From Phaeodactylum tricornutum CCAP 1055/1 (Eukaryota > Bacillariophyta > Bacillariophyceae > Surirellales > Neidiaceae), in assembly GCF_000150955.2 (NCBI RefSeq), contig NC_011669.1:945667-1009666 (forward strand): a stretch of DNA of 64,000 bases, in the 5' to 3' direction. The position numbers were made by a program, and so were the translations under genes. Each line of letters begins with the position of its first letter. Positions within the stretch are counted from its first letter, which is position 1. The notes under the pieces are model-generated. The model saw only the letters and a list, made by a program, of their open reading frames with translations, was not told the origin of the DNA and did not search any database. Shown piece after piece: positions 1 through 9,897 of the stretch.

Positions 1-858
1 CGGCTACTGTTGAAGCCAAGTCGTCGCCATGTCTATTGACCGTGAATAAAGAAATGTGTCCCAACACTATGAGCTAGATTAGATTATTCACTGTCAAAGC
101 GGTGTCGACCTAAAGCAACCACTCATCTACCTGCTATCGTGTTCTAGCTCATTCTGCTACCTCCACTGAGTAAAACGTCACTCTTGGTTCGCAACGAGGT
201 GCCTTTTTTGCGTATTCAATCCTTGCCGTTTTACTTGCAAACGACAGGACGTCATTCCGTGAAAAGGAACTTCCCCGTCCTCTCCTAGGGGTCTGTTTGA
301 CTCGATCCTCCACCATTACCTTGCCCAGATCCTCTATCCAGCACGAGACGGCACACAAGGATCAGCTGCTCTCTGTCACGCGAATGATTGAAACGCACGA
401 CACCTCTCCTATGCAGCGTTACCCAGGCATCGTCTAGTTATGCATTCGATTAGAAAAAAGCTCTACAAGCCCGAAACTATTGCAGTCACGTAACGAAGTA
501 CCAAAAGTGTGAGAAAAAGGTTTGCCTGCAACGATACATTCCAAAAGACCGAGTGACACGTACCTGGACAATTCGTCTGGCCGGATCACTACGATTGCCA
601 GCAAAAAATTGGTAGAAAAAAGGTGAGGCAAAGATCTGGCAGGTTGAACGAAGTTTTCTTACGGTACATTTCCCAACAAAGGCAACTGACTCCGCAACAA
701 CAAAGATCCTCAATTGGCAAGTATGCCGAAATAAAAACTTACTCCCATGCAGAAACCGCCTGTCGAGAAAAGGATCGAGAGACGGGGTAAGATTAATACC
801 AGAATCGCACGAGAGTAGAGCATCCGAGTCTGACACCTTCGTAGAATTCTACGGTGTC
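1..858. other. No gene recognised
   Basis: Short open frames occur on the minus strand, but none has a recognisable domain, a convincing presequence or a plausible splice partner. No repeat or RNA gene was seen. The stretch may hold the 3' end or regulatory DNA of a gene outside the window. Confidence 0.5.
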
Positions 859-1050
859 CTAGTACGACTGGAACGTACATTTGCGGGCGGGATGGATCGA
901 CGGATCGGAGGCCACCATGGGGTTATCGAGGCCCGTTTCTCCGAGGAATGGAGTAGACGCAAGCTGCACAGGCTGGGCCGGACGGATAAACGCGACGGCC
1001 GCTCCGAGGAGTACGACGAGCAAAAGACCAAAAAACGTAGGGCTCTTCAT
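859..1050 (-). CDS. Short protein with signal-peptide / plastid-presequence-like start
   Basis: A 63-residue frame. It begins with a Lys followed by a strongly hydrophobic stretch (residues 6-20) that ends in an AVAF-type motif followed by Pro-rich residues. This is the layout of diatom signal peptides, and the Phe after Ala resembles the ASAFAP cleavage motif of plastid-targeted proteins. The remaining 40 residues match no family I know. Either the protein is a tiny lumenal or plastid polypeptide, or this is only the first exon of a longer gene. I found no clear donor that would extend it. No partner gene is adjacent; the nearest gene, the rhomboid, starts about 410 bp away on the other strand. 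The signal is moderate and chance cannot be excluded. Confidence 0.45.
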   Translation of the reverse strand: MKSPTFFGLLLVVLLGAAVAFIRPAQPVQLASTPFLGETGLDNPMVASDPSIHPARKCTFQSY

Positions 1051-1459
1051 GGTGTTGGATGATTTGTGTGTGTTTCTTTTTTACTGCATTCGTACCTCCC
1101 AAAAGAACACCGATGCCGTGATGATACTGCCTGCCTACCTCTCTTTTACAGTTAGCAGCTTCGCCGACGTCAGTACATCAACCGACGGCTTGTGTCTCAC
1201 AGTCAGCGTTGGGTCAGCATAGGATAGAATGTCGCAGTCAATCCAGGACTGCCTACTTATCAGGGACGGGATTGAATTCCTGTCCGTGTCGAGACATAAT
1301 TCAAAATCAGGCCACTTCACATTCTTTATAGCAAATTAATTCGCATCAAACGAATCTGTATCAAGCAGGTCAACCCCCAAACAACCAAAGAAAAGTGCGT
1401 TCGGTTCAGAGAATAACCAAAGTCGATCGACGCCATACCTTGGACAAGCATCTTCGACC
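1051..1459. other. Intergenic, likely divergent promoter region
   Basis: A 409-bp gap between the short minus-strand frame and the plus-strand rhomboid gene. It contains no credible coding frame. Its position suggests promoter function for the rhomboid gene; no specific element is recognised. Confidence 0.35.
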
Positions 1460-3604
1460 ATGAAGAGAATCCACGGAGCCCATAGCCGTCCGGGAACGAA
1501 GCCTCTGTCGATGGATACTACGCTCGACGATGCCGATGTCTACACGGTCTCGTCGAATGTCGATCCCGCTTTTTCCTTGTCCTCGTCGGTGCCCCAAACG
1601 CGGACCCTTGACTCCACGAGATCAGAGCGGATTGGTAGGAGCCGGAAACAACCATCGGCTTCAATGACTCAGGGAAGGAAACCTCTGTCGATGGATACTA
1701 CGCTCGATGATGCCGATGTCTACACGGTCTCGTCGAATGTCGATCCCGCTTTTTCCTTGTCCTCGTCGGTGCCCCAAACGCGGACCCTTGACTCCACGAG
1801 ATCAGAGCGGATTGGCAGGAGCCGGAAACAACCATCGACTTCAATGACTCAGATAAAATGTAAAGCAAGCTTTGAAAGACAGTACGATCTTACTCCGCTT
1901 GGTCTTACAACGGATGCCGGAGCTTCCTCTAGATTTTCCCTCGATCCGTGGGAGAACGATTCGGAAAGCAAAAAAATGGTAAAAGAACAGACTAGCACAT
2001 CCAATCGGTAAGTGGTATCACTATGATAAGACGTCCGGATAGTCAAATTCACATGGTGCTCTCCTATTATGAATAGATCGAACCAGTTACAGAGGAAGGC
2101 GAGCGATACCTCTCCATCTAGTGACGATACCGAAGAAATTCATTTCGTGGACGAATCGCCAAGTGTGATGAGCACCTATCTAGATCCTGAAGAGATTCAT
2201 CTGAGTATGGAAGATAGAGAAGAGGAAATCGCTCAGTTGCGGCTTTTGGCCGGAAAGCTGTCGGCGGATTGGAGAGCTCAGGACTTTGTGGCCCCGGCTC
2301 TGGCTAGGCGAATGAGAGATTTCCATTTCGCTCAGGAAAAGCGGCGCAAGAAGTACGGGGACGAAAGGCCTTGGGGAATCCTCGGGTTGTACGATCATCT
2401 TTCCGCAATTCGCATTGATGTACAGTGGGCCGAAGATGCAGCTTGGAGACGGGCCAATGGAGAACCTTACCTTTCCTGGGCGGACTTTGACGAGAGCAAA
2501 AAAGGTGGAAAGAATCGACCCTACTTTACCTACGTTCTTTTGTTCGTCTGCACTGCCAACATGATTGCGTCTATTGCGGCGAATGATTGGACTGTGGAAT
2601 CTTTGGACGAGAATCCCATGATTGGGCCCAGTGCTGCGACGCTCATTCGAATGGGTGCGAAAGACTCCTACTTGATTGTACACGCCGGCGAAGGGTGGCG
2701 TTTGTTAACCTCCACGATTCTCCACGCGGGTTTAGTTCACTATTTCATCAATATGCTAGCCTTATGGTTTGTCGGTGGAGCTATCGAAATGAGCCACGGG
2801 TGGATCTCGGCCATGATCATCTTCAGCAGCTCCGCCATTGGAGGGATTATCCTTTCCGCAATTTTTCTCCCGGAATTCATTACCGTAGGTGCCAGCGGAG
2901 GAATCTTTGGTTTCATTGGGGCTTGCCTTGCCGACATTATCATGAACTGGAAGCTTCTCTTTGATGGGCTTCTCGATGAGAACGGAAAAAAACATCAGCA
3001 CACTATGGTCGTTGTCGTGTTGCTCTTCGATATAGCATTGAATTCAATCATTGGGTTGACGCCTTATGTGGACAACTTTACTCGTAAGTATCGCGTGTTG
3101 ACTGGTTGATCAAATACTCGCATCTCACGAATAAGAATGCACCTTGCAGATTTGGGAGGAATGGCCTATGGCTTTCTCTGTGGGCTCTCTACCATCGAAC
3201 GGCTGTCCAAAGATTTTTTTGGCTTAGAGGAGTCTTGGATGGTTCGAGCCAAGAACTTTTGCGTGCGCTTTTTTGGAATTATCGTTACTGTCGTTTTTAT
3301 TTGCGTAACTGCAATTATTTTGATGGGAGGCGATGGCGTAACAACTCCCTGTACAAATTGTAGTTGGCTCTCCTGTGTCCCTTTTCCTCCGTGGCAGAGT
3401 CAAAGTAATAAATGGTGGTACTGTGATGATTGCGGCCGTATCACGGCCGAAATTATTTCTGAGCCCTATTTACACCTAGAACTCGACTGCCCGGGCGGTA
3501 CAATTGGTTTCGTCAACGTAACAAGCGATCAGTTGGACAGAGGCAAACTGGAACAAAGTCTTCCTTCCTACTGCCGTCAGTATTGTCCCATCAAAGAGCT
3601 TTGA
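1460..3604 (+). CDS. Rhomboid-family intramembrane serine protease
   Basis: Three exons, 1460-2007, 2077-3083 and 3150-3604, keep one frame across GT-AG introns of 69 and 66 bp and give about 669 residues. Rhomboids cleave transmembrane substrates within the membrane. The core is clear: a WR motif near residue 390, an HA-x3-H-x3-N helix (TM2), the nucleophile motif GASGG with Ser about 456, and the catalytic His in HLGG at about residue 519. The splice at 3083/3150 itself creates the His codon, which strongly supports the intron. The roughly 330-residue N-terminal region is hydrophilic and Ser/Thr-rich and contains a 60-residue tandem duplication. The C-terminal tail after the last membrane segment is Cys-rich, with several Cys pairs, and probably faces the lumen or outside. 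The catalytic dyad is intact, so activity is expected; substrates are unknown. The start is the first ATG of the open frame. Confidence 0.9.
1501..1858 (+). repeat. 180-bp in-frame tandem duplication
   Basis: Two adjacent copies with a period of 180 bp (60 codons) lie inside the first exon of the rhomboid gene. By eye they differ at about four positions over the first 170 bases. The unit keeps the reading frame and encodes a Ser/Thr/Asp-rich segment. The near-identity at third positions points to a recent duplication. Confidence 0.92.
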
Positions 3605-3780
3605 GGTTTCGTTTTGTTAGCATTTCGTCACTTGCATAAAATATAAGTAATAAAGTAAGTTTCACTAATCTCGTATCTTCAAGTACTGTTCGAGCACACT
3701 TTTATGGAAAGAATCGAAAATCATCGCTAGCTCACAATCAATATGAAATTAGCTGGGACTGTAAACAGAATTCATAAATT

Positions 3781-4752
3781 TTATGTTCCATTAGCTTGGC
3801 TCGGATGAAGCCGGCTGGCGCCAGGTTGCTCCGGGCGTTTATCCCTTTTGAGCAAAAACTCGGATGGGCAAGGAGCCCCACCGCCTTCTTCATCAGGCTG
3901 CCTCCTCTTGTTTCCGCTCCAGCCTGCGACGGTTTGGGGTCGGATGACTGCCATAAGTGAAGCCGGTGGGTCCCGGGCGATTTCTGCGGCAATCTTGTCA
4001 GCCGCCTCTTGTTCCACCACATGAAGAGCCGTTTGCAAGGCTACAATAGACTGGTTCGGTCCATCCCTTTTCTGAGACACCAAAAACCTTCCAATCGCGT
4101 TATGCTCTTCCTGGCCGAGCTGTCCACTCGGAGTGGAGAAATGGTGAACTTGGCCACCGAACTGAACTACTAGCCGATCGCTTCGATGCTGTCGATGCAA
4201 GAGATCGTGTATAAGATGCAGACAGGGAAACCTAGACTCGGATAGACGTTCTTCTCCTGGTAGTAAGGGAGCACCGTCCACAAAGACGCAAAAACGAGGT
4301 GGCGTCGGTAAATTTGGTAGCAACGCCAGTATTGACGCCATCGCGGCACCTTGTCCAATGCCAAGAACCCCTTGCATCGGACAAGAGGTCCATACCTGCC
4401 GAAGAAGCAATAAAGACGCGTCCAAGCCGCGGAATTCACGCTTTCTCGAGGCTGTCGGAAAGGAGTCAAGCGGCTCATTTTGGTTGTGGGTACGGATCTC
4501 TTCTATCTCCTCCCACCAGACTCTCCGAGTAGCCTTGTCCTCAGCATCTGATTCAACTGTCAGCGGTGAGTTGACGTATACAAGATCGATGCCATGCCTT
4601 TCGTAAAGACGTTGGCCGAGCTTGGCTAGTTGATCCTTGAGTTTCGTCGCGGTGGATCCGGCATCGTGCAAACACAGTATGCGCATACTAGCCCCCGATT
4701 GAGGACTTTCTGTTTGGCTCGGCCTTTCGTGCGTGGTGGTCGCAGTTGCCAT
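3781..4752 (-). CDS. FSH1-type alpha/beta-hydrolase homologue lacking the nucleophile Ser
   Basis: A single exon of 323 residues. The N-terminal strand and LCLHDAGS turn (residues 26-33), the WWEEI segment (about 79-83), a nucleophile-elbow-like GIGQGAAM (131-138) and the FVDGAPLL segment fit the fungal/animal FSH1 (OVCA2-like) serine-hydrolase family. In that family the elbow reads G-x-S-x-G. Here the Ser position (133) is Gly, and the usual acid-residue segment is also poorly kept, although His residues follow near the C-terminal part of the fold. This suggests a catalytically dead relative or one with another mechanism. The last 80 or so residues are a basic, Pro-rich extension outside the usual domain. 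A second in-frame Met at residue 23, just before the first strand, is an alternative start. The gene lies head to head with the selenocysteine elongation factor, 151 bp apart. Family assignment is fairly sure; function is not. Confidence 0.8.
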   Translation of the reverse strand: MATATTTHERPSQTESPQSGASMRILCLHDAGSTATKLKDQLAKLGQRLYERHGIDLVYVNSPLTVESDAEDKATRRVWWEEIEEIRTHNQNEPLDSFPTASRKREFRGLDASLLLLRQVWTSCPMQGVLGIGQGAAMASILALLPNLPTPPRFCVFVDGAPLLPGEERLSESRFPCLHLIHDLLHRQHRSDRLVVQFGGQVHHFSTPSGQLGQEEHNAIGRFLVSQKRDGPNQSIVALQTALHVVEQEAADKIAAEIARDPPASLMAVIRPQTVAGWSGNKRRQPDEEGGGAPCPSEFLLKRDKRPEQPGASRLHPSQANGT

Positions 4753-4903
4753 GGCGGCTGCAAACTTATCTTTAATGTTAATCCAAAAGATATGATCGAG
4801 GTCTCACATCAAACCCAAGGACCGTGACTTGCGAAGAACTTACATTAGGTTCCTGTAGGTCACTCTGTCAAACCATTTGTCAACAAAGAAATGAGCTTCC
4901 AAG
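4753..4903. promoter_or_regulatory. Putative bidirectional promoter
   Basis: The 151 bp between two divergent start codons (FSH1 homologue and EEFSEC) must hold both 5' UTRs and promoters if both starts are right. No TATA-like or other defined element is claimed; this is inferred from gene arrangement alone. Confidence 0.4.
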
Positions 4904-7123
4904 ATGGATAGGGTTAGGTTTACTGGGACTATTCACGATGGCCCGGAAAAGATCAGGGAAATTAACAAATCATTTTACAAGTGGTACAATTCCTGTAACA
5001 GCGTCATGCCTTCCACGGGCCCGGATGATCGTCTCCCTGACCAGGAGACGGTTCTGAACGTCAACTTGGGTGTGCTGGGGCACGTCGACTCAGGCAAGAC
5101 GTCGCTGGTCAAAGCTCTGTCGACGTTGCTCTCGACTGCTGCGCTCGATAAGTCGAAACAATCACGTCAGCGTGGTATGACGCTCGATTTGGGATTTTCT
5201 TGTTTCTTTTTGGACATGCCCTCGCATTTACAAGCTTCCTACCCGGATAAGAAAAATCTGCAAATCACTTTGGTCGATTGTCCTGGCCACGCCAGTCTGA
5301 TTCGAACCATAATCGGTGGCGCCCAAATCATTGATATGGTCTTACTAGTAGTTGACGCGGTGAAAGGGTGGCAGGCGCAAACAACGGAGTGCCTGGTCTT
5401 GGCCGAATTGACATCTCCGTATCTTGTTGTGGCGCTAAACAAAGCGGATCAGTTTCCTCCGCCGGAACGAGACCAGCTACTCGAACAGGCCGCGGCCAAA
5501 ATTCGAGATCGTTTGAAAGCGACTCGGTTCGCGAATGCTCCTATTGTTGGTGTAGCTGCCTGCGTTGGAGGGGAAAAGGTAGCCGCAGCAAGCGAAGACA
5601 TGTCAAAACTCGAAGTTCGGAATGAAACATACAATATGGAGACTTTGGTACAAACCCTGCAAGACAAACTACCGCCGCCGAAGCGGACGCCCGAGGGCTC
5701 GTTCTACTTCAGCGTGGACCACTGTTTCTCTATTCGCGGACGAGGAACTGTGCTAACTGGAACCGTTCTTAATGGTGCAGCTTCGGTAAATGATGTGCTC
5801 GAGTTTCCAACGCTGGGTTTGGATCGTAAGATCAAAAGCATACAAATGTTCAAACGACAGGTACAACGGATTCAACAAGGGGATCGTGCAGGTGTTTGTG
5901 TTAGCAACTTAGACGCGAAGCTGTTAGAGCGCGGTATTGCGGCTACGCCAGGGGCGGTGCAGTTGCTCAAAGGTGCGATTGCGCTAGTTCGCAAGGTACC
6001 GTATTATGTCGGTACTTTGCACAGCGGTAGTAAGTTTCATATCTCTGTTGGGCATACCACTATCATGGCAACGGTGACCTTTTGGGGTGCTGTAGAATTG
6101 CTTGGAAAAGAACAGAACCCTGCAGACTTAAGTGTCGTCAATCCAGTCGATACTAAGCCGTCGAAGCGATATGTTGGATCGTCCTCGTTAGGTGGCGACG
6201 CTGATATGGCAGGTCTTCCTCGAATGACGTTTAGCTTTGAGGAAGAATTTATACATCAAGATGATCTCCTTGAATCACTGGATGGGCAGGAGAGTCTACT
6301 TCATTGGGCGCTTCTTGATTTCCAAATCCCCGTACATTGTCCAATGGATAGCTTAGTGATCGGATCGCGCTTGGACACGGTGGATAATTCCACGGGGTCC
6401 GCCAGTGCTTGCCGGCTAGCGTTTTCCGGTCGTCTCATGCAAAGCGTCGATCCAGGGAAAGACATTTCTAAATTGCGACTATATACTCCCAAAGAACGCC
6501 GAGGCACAATATCACGTCTCGGTGACCCCCATAAGCGAACTGATGATGACAAACTTGTTCGTTACGAAGTCTTTGGATCTGATCTGTTTAAGAAAGAAAC
6601 CAACATGAAAGCTTTTTTTGGTATGAAAGTGCAGACGGAACGGAATGAGATTGGTGAGATCAAATCCTCGTTCGGAACGTCCGGCAAGTACCGAGTCTTC
6701 TTTCCTGCCGGTACAGAAGCGAAAGAAGGTGAGCCGTTGATCCTCCGCTTCAAACGTTTTGCCCACGATCCCACCAAGGCTATGCACCAAACAGATATTG
6801 TGCTTCCGGTTGCTCGGACAGGCGCCAGGATTGAAATGGAAAAGAAAAAAGGCAAGCTACCAACTGGCATTAAGCGCCATGGCGAGGTCGTTTCATTGAA
6901 AGGCGATCCTCTGGAGAATGGAAAGCATAGCATGGCAATCATTGCCGGATTTTTTGCCCCAGAAATCAACATAAAAGACCGTGCGGGAACCAAGGTACGC
7001 ATTCCAAGCACGAACGAAGAGGGCAGCATTGTTGGGTCTTTTGGAAAGGCGGGCAAATGCAAAGTACTTTTCGAGAAGGGCATTTCAGCCAAGCCCGGGG
7101 CAAAAGCCGAACTACAAATGTAA
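4904..7123 (+). CDS. EEFSEC: Selenocysteine-specific elongation factor (eEFSec/SelB)
   Basis: A single exon of 739 residues. It is the GTPase that delivers Sec-tRNA to ribosomes at UGA codons carrying SECIS signals. Visible GTPase motifs are G1 GHVDSGKT (about 59-66), the SelB-typical switch region with RQRGMTLDLGFS, G3 DCPGH and G4 NKAD. Domain II follows (about 260 onwards, with GRGTVLTGTV), then the long C-terminal domains characteristic of eEFSec. It is longer than animal eEFSec (about 580-600 residues), with an N-terminal extension of about 50 residues and insertions in the C-terminal half. Presence of this gene shows that the organism makes selenoproteins. It diverges from the FSH1-like gene and converges on the small gene at 7341-7824. 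Confidence 0.95.
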   Translation: MDRVRFTGTIHDGPEKIREINKSFYKWYNSCNSVMPSTGPDDRLPDQETVLNVNLGVLGHVDSGKTSLVKALSTLLSTAALDKSKQSRQRGMTLDLGFSCFFLDMPSHLQASYPDKKNLQITLVDCPGHASLIRTIIGGAQIIDMVLLVVDAVKGWQAQTTECLVLAELTSPYLVVALNKADQFPPPERDQLLEQAAAKIRDRLKATRFANAPIVGVAACVGGEKVAAASEDMSKLEVRNETYNMETLVQTLQDKLPPPKRTPEGSFYFSVDHCFSIRGRGTVLTGTVLNGAASVNDVLEFPTLGLDRKIKSIQMFKRQVQRIQQGDRAGVCVSNLDAKLLERGIAATPGAVQLLKGAIALVRKVPYYVGTLHSGSKFHISVGHTTIMATVTFWGAVELLGKEQNPADLSVVNPVDTKPSKRYVGSSSLGGDADMAGLPRMTFSFEEEFIHQDDLLESLDGQESLLHWALLDFQIPVHCPMDSLVIGSRLDTVDNSTGSASACRLAFSGRLMQSVDPGKDISKLRLYTPKERRGTISRLGDPHKRTDDDKLVRYEVFGSDLFKKETNMKAFFGMKVQTERNEIGEIKSSFGTSGKYRVFFPAGTEAKEGEPLILRFKRFAHDPTKAMHQTDIVLPVARTGARIEMEKKKGKLPTGIKRHGEVVSLKGDPLENGKHSMAIIAGFFAPEINIKDRAGTKVRIPSTNEEGSIVGSFGKAGKCKVLFEKGISAKPGAKAELQM

Positions 7124-7340
7124 TAGTTGTATATCAATTATGTCTAGCTAACTCCTGTAGTGTCATCTCACTTGCTGACGTTTTTGTTGTATTCCGTATG
7201 TATTTCGAAGTTTGTTGCTCGTATTGGCAAAGGCAGTAGTTAGAGTTGATAGTGTTCTGCTTGTGAACTTACTGTAAATAGTGGAAAAGTTCGCTGTCGG
7301 TTTGAAGAAACTCCAGGTTCAGAAACCTAGTCCGTTCGAG

Positions 7341-7824
7341 TTAGCGCGATTTCTTGTTATTATCAGGTTGCTGTATAGTTTGTCTTGGCGCGAAGCTTGA
7401 CTGGCCTGCTGTCTTTTGCTTCGTCAATTTGTCCTGTACCTTGCGCTGCTCTCGAGTTGCCACCTTTTGGGCACGCGAGGCCTTCTTGTCGATTTCATGC
7501 TCAATCTCGGCAGCCCGCGCGTTCTCCACCTTTTTGGCTTGTAATTTCTTGTCGTAGGAGTTCAGACCATACAAAACGGCGGCATCGATGAGCATAAACG
7601 GAATTCTCGCTTCCTGTACAAATCGGACAGAGCCACCAACACGGGGGAGAGTATGAGAAACAGGAGCTGTAATAGTAAGGAAGACGGTGTTCCGGTATTT
7701 ATTTATATGGTCGTAGGCGAAAAGGCCTATCACAGGAGCACATCGTCTCGTTCCATAGATGGAGGTTCAGGGTCCAACGTACCGGAATCTCGAGAAAGAA
7801 GTAGTTGATCAAGGAAAGTGCCAT
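7341..7824 (-). CDS. Small protein: hydrophobic N-terminus and charged coiled coil
   Basis: Two exons, 7783-7824 and 7341-7613 (minus strand), are joined by a 169-bp GT-AG intron in phase 0 to give about 104 residues. The 14-residue first exon begins MALSLINYFFLEIP, which is hydrophobic. It continues into another apolar stretch (IPFMLIDAAVLYGL, about 18-31), then into a Lys/Glu/Ala-rich helix (about 35-80) likely to form a coiled coil, and a disordered basic tail. I do not recognise the family. The layout would suit a small membrane-anchored organelle protein. The start codon is inferred from the splice pairing. It lies head to head with the plastid translocator gene (343-bp gap). Confidence 0.6.
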
Positions 7825-8167
7825 GGTGGAATTGGAAAGTGGTATTGATGTGAACAAAAAAGTGGAAATGAGAAGAGTGCAAGCTGATGTGCAAGCAGAA
7901 ACGATCCATATCCGAACGAGGTCGTTCAGATGTCACGTAGCGAAAGAGAAACATAAAGACTGGTATAGGTTTCAATTTCGAAAAGGTTAGCTTACAAAAT
8001 CTCAAACACGGAAAACACGTCACTTTTACGCAGCAAATTGAACCATGCCGATAGTCCAGGCGGCAGCCGCACAGATTTCCCGATCTTTGACGTCACAGCT
8101 CCACGCTCAAAACTGTTGACACACCTATACACACACAAAAAAGCCAACGCCGCAGTCCCTCCTCACC
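7825..8167. promoter_or_regulatory. Divergent intergenic region, small protein / TPT
   Basis: 343 bp between two divergent start codons, with no credible coding frame. It probably carries both promoters. A CA-rich stretch lies just upstream of the translocator start. No defined operator is recognised. Confidence 0.35.
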
Positions 8168-9679
8168 ATGAAGGTCGCTACCACGCTAACTCTCGCTTTT
8201 ATCTGCTGCGCATCTGCGTTTGGGTTAAATGGCCAAACTACTAGCGTCATGAAGAAGGTCGGATTCGACGCCGGAAGCAAGCCGATGGTGCAGGCAATCG
8301 ATGTTCAAGGCAACCGTCTTGGCTCCAACATGGTACGTGCTGCCGCTGTCGACTGTGAATGCGGATCTTGTAAAAATTATCTACATGATCCCCCCTCTCT
8401 GGACACTTCTGAATACGTTTGAAAGCTAGCTTCTGTTAGCAACCACTGTTCAAAAAGATTAGTAGAAGGTACTTTCGGTATGGGTTGAAAGTACACAATC
8501 GGGCAGGTTGGAGGACTTCCACCGATCAATGTTGATCTTCATCCGAACCCTCGTAGAATTCCTACTGGCTAAGATACGACCAACCAAAATAATATCTTTT
8601 CAAATGGAATCTGGAATTTCGCTTGCTTGACACCGTGTCATTTTCTCTGTATGATGTCTCATCCTGCCGCATTTTTTTATTTCCAGCAACCTCTGAAGAG
8701 TGCTGTTGCCAATGAGGATGCCCCTCGCGGTGGGGCAACCAAATCGCCCGTCGACATTGGCCTTTTGCTCTACTTTGGTCTGTGGTACCTCGGAAACTAC
8801 TATTACAACATCACCAACAAGCTTGCTCTAAATGCGGCCGGAGGAAAAGTAGGTTTCCCGATGACCATCTCGAGCCTCCAGTTGGGTGTTGGAAGCATCT
8901 ATGCCCTCTTCCTCTGGTTGGCACCCGATGCTCGCTCCAGACCTAAAATATCTATGGATGACATAGTCAAGATGCTACCGGTCGCCCTCTGCTTCATGGG
9001 TGCCCACTCTGCTTCCGTGTTCGCTATGGGCATGGGAGCTGTTTCGTTCGCTCAGATTGTTAAGGCTTCTGAGCCGGCTTTTGCTGCTGTTCTCTCCCAA
9101 TTCGTTTACGGCAAGAAGGTCTCGACGGCTAAATGGCTCTGTTTGCCCATTGTTATTGGAGGCGTGATCTTGGCTTCCGTTAAGGAACTCGACTTTGCTT
9201 GGTCGGCCCTTATTGCCGCCTGCATCGCCAACATGTTCGCAGCTGTTCGTGGCAACGAAAACAAGAAACTCATGGAAACTCCCGGACTCAAGGATCGCAT
9301 CGGAACTGTCGGAAACCAGTTCGCCATCACAACTGTGTTGGGATTCATCCTCAGTCTACCTGTTTTGTTTCTCAGAGAAGGATCGCGCTTCGGAGAATTC
9401 GTTCAGCTCGCAAAGACCACCCCTGCTATTTGGATGAACTTGGTCGCCTCTGGTCTCTGGTTCTATGGATACAACGAGTGTGCCACTATGACTCTCAAGA
9501 AGACTGGTGCTGTGACTCAGTCCGTTGCCAACACTGCCAAGCGCGTAATTGTCATCGTTGGTGTTGCCCTTGTGCTCGGAGAATCTCTCTCTCCTATAAA
9601 GTTGATTGGATGCTCTATCGGTATTGGAGGAGTTTTCCTGTACTCTATTATTGACAATCTTGTCAAGCCCAAGAAGTAA
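8168..9679 (+). CDS. Plastid-targeted triose-phosphate/phosphate translocator
   Basis: Exons 8168-8332 and 8687-9679 with a 354-bp intron, about 385 residues. The first exon encodes a signal peptide ending in CASAFGL, the A-x-A-F motif of complex-plastid presequences with Phe at the predicted +1 position, followed by a short basic transit segment. The second exon encodes the drug/metabolite-transporter fold of about ten membrane helices. It carries TPT family signatures: the KASEPAFAAV segment, the N-terminal YYYNITNK helix, and NTAKR close to the C-terminus, where the family's phosphate-binding Lys/Arg lie. The family exchanges triose phosphates or 3-phosphoglycerate for phosphate across plastid membranes. 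Diatoms have several copies in different plastid membranes. The presence of a full bipartite presequence suggests one of the inner membranes, but this is inferred. Nearby genes are unrelated. Confidence 0.93.
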
Positions 9680-9897
9680 GGTGCGCATCTTTTGGATGCC
9701 GATCTTATTACATAAGGAAAAGCCATAAAGTATTAGTGAGGATACCAAGTGCTGGCCGAGAAGAGTTAACGTAGAAAGTAGCTGTAACAGTCTGTCTCAT
9801 TTGGAAAGCTTAAAGTTGATGACAAGTAAAACTTAGAACAAAATGCTGAACAATGATTTAGTGGCCTCGAGCTTGATGTAAGAGTAGATATGACCGT

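Noticed and set aside
486-836. A 116-codon minus-strand frame at the left end
   Set aside because: Cys/Phe/Arg-rich random composition, no domain, and no supporting splice sites.
4824-5057. A short frame starting upstream of EEFSEC as a possible alternative start
   Set aside because: It is in a different frame from the GTPase and ends within it. The Met at 4904 opens the conserved frame.
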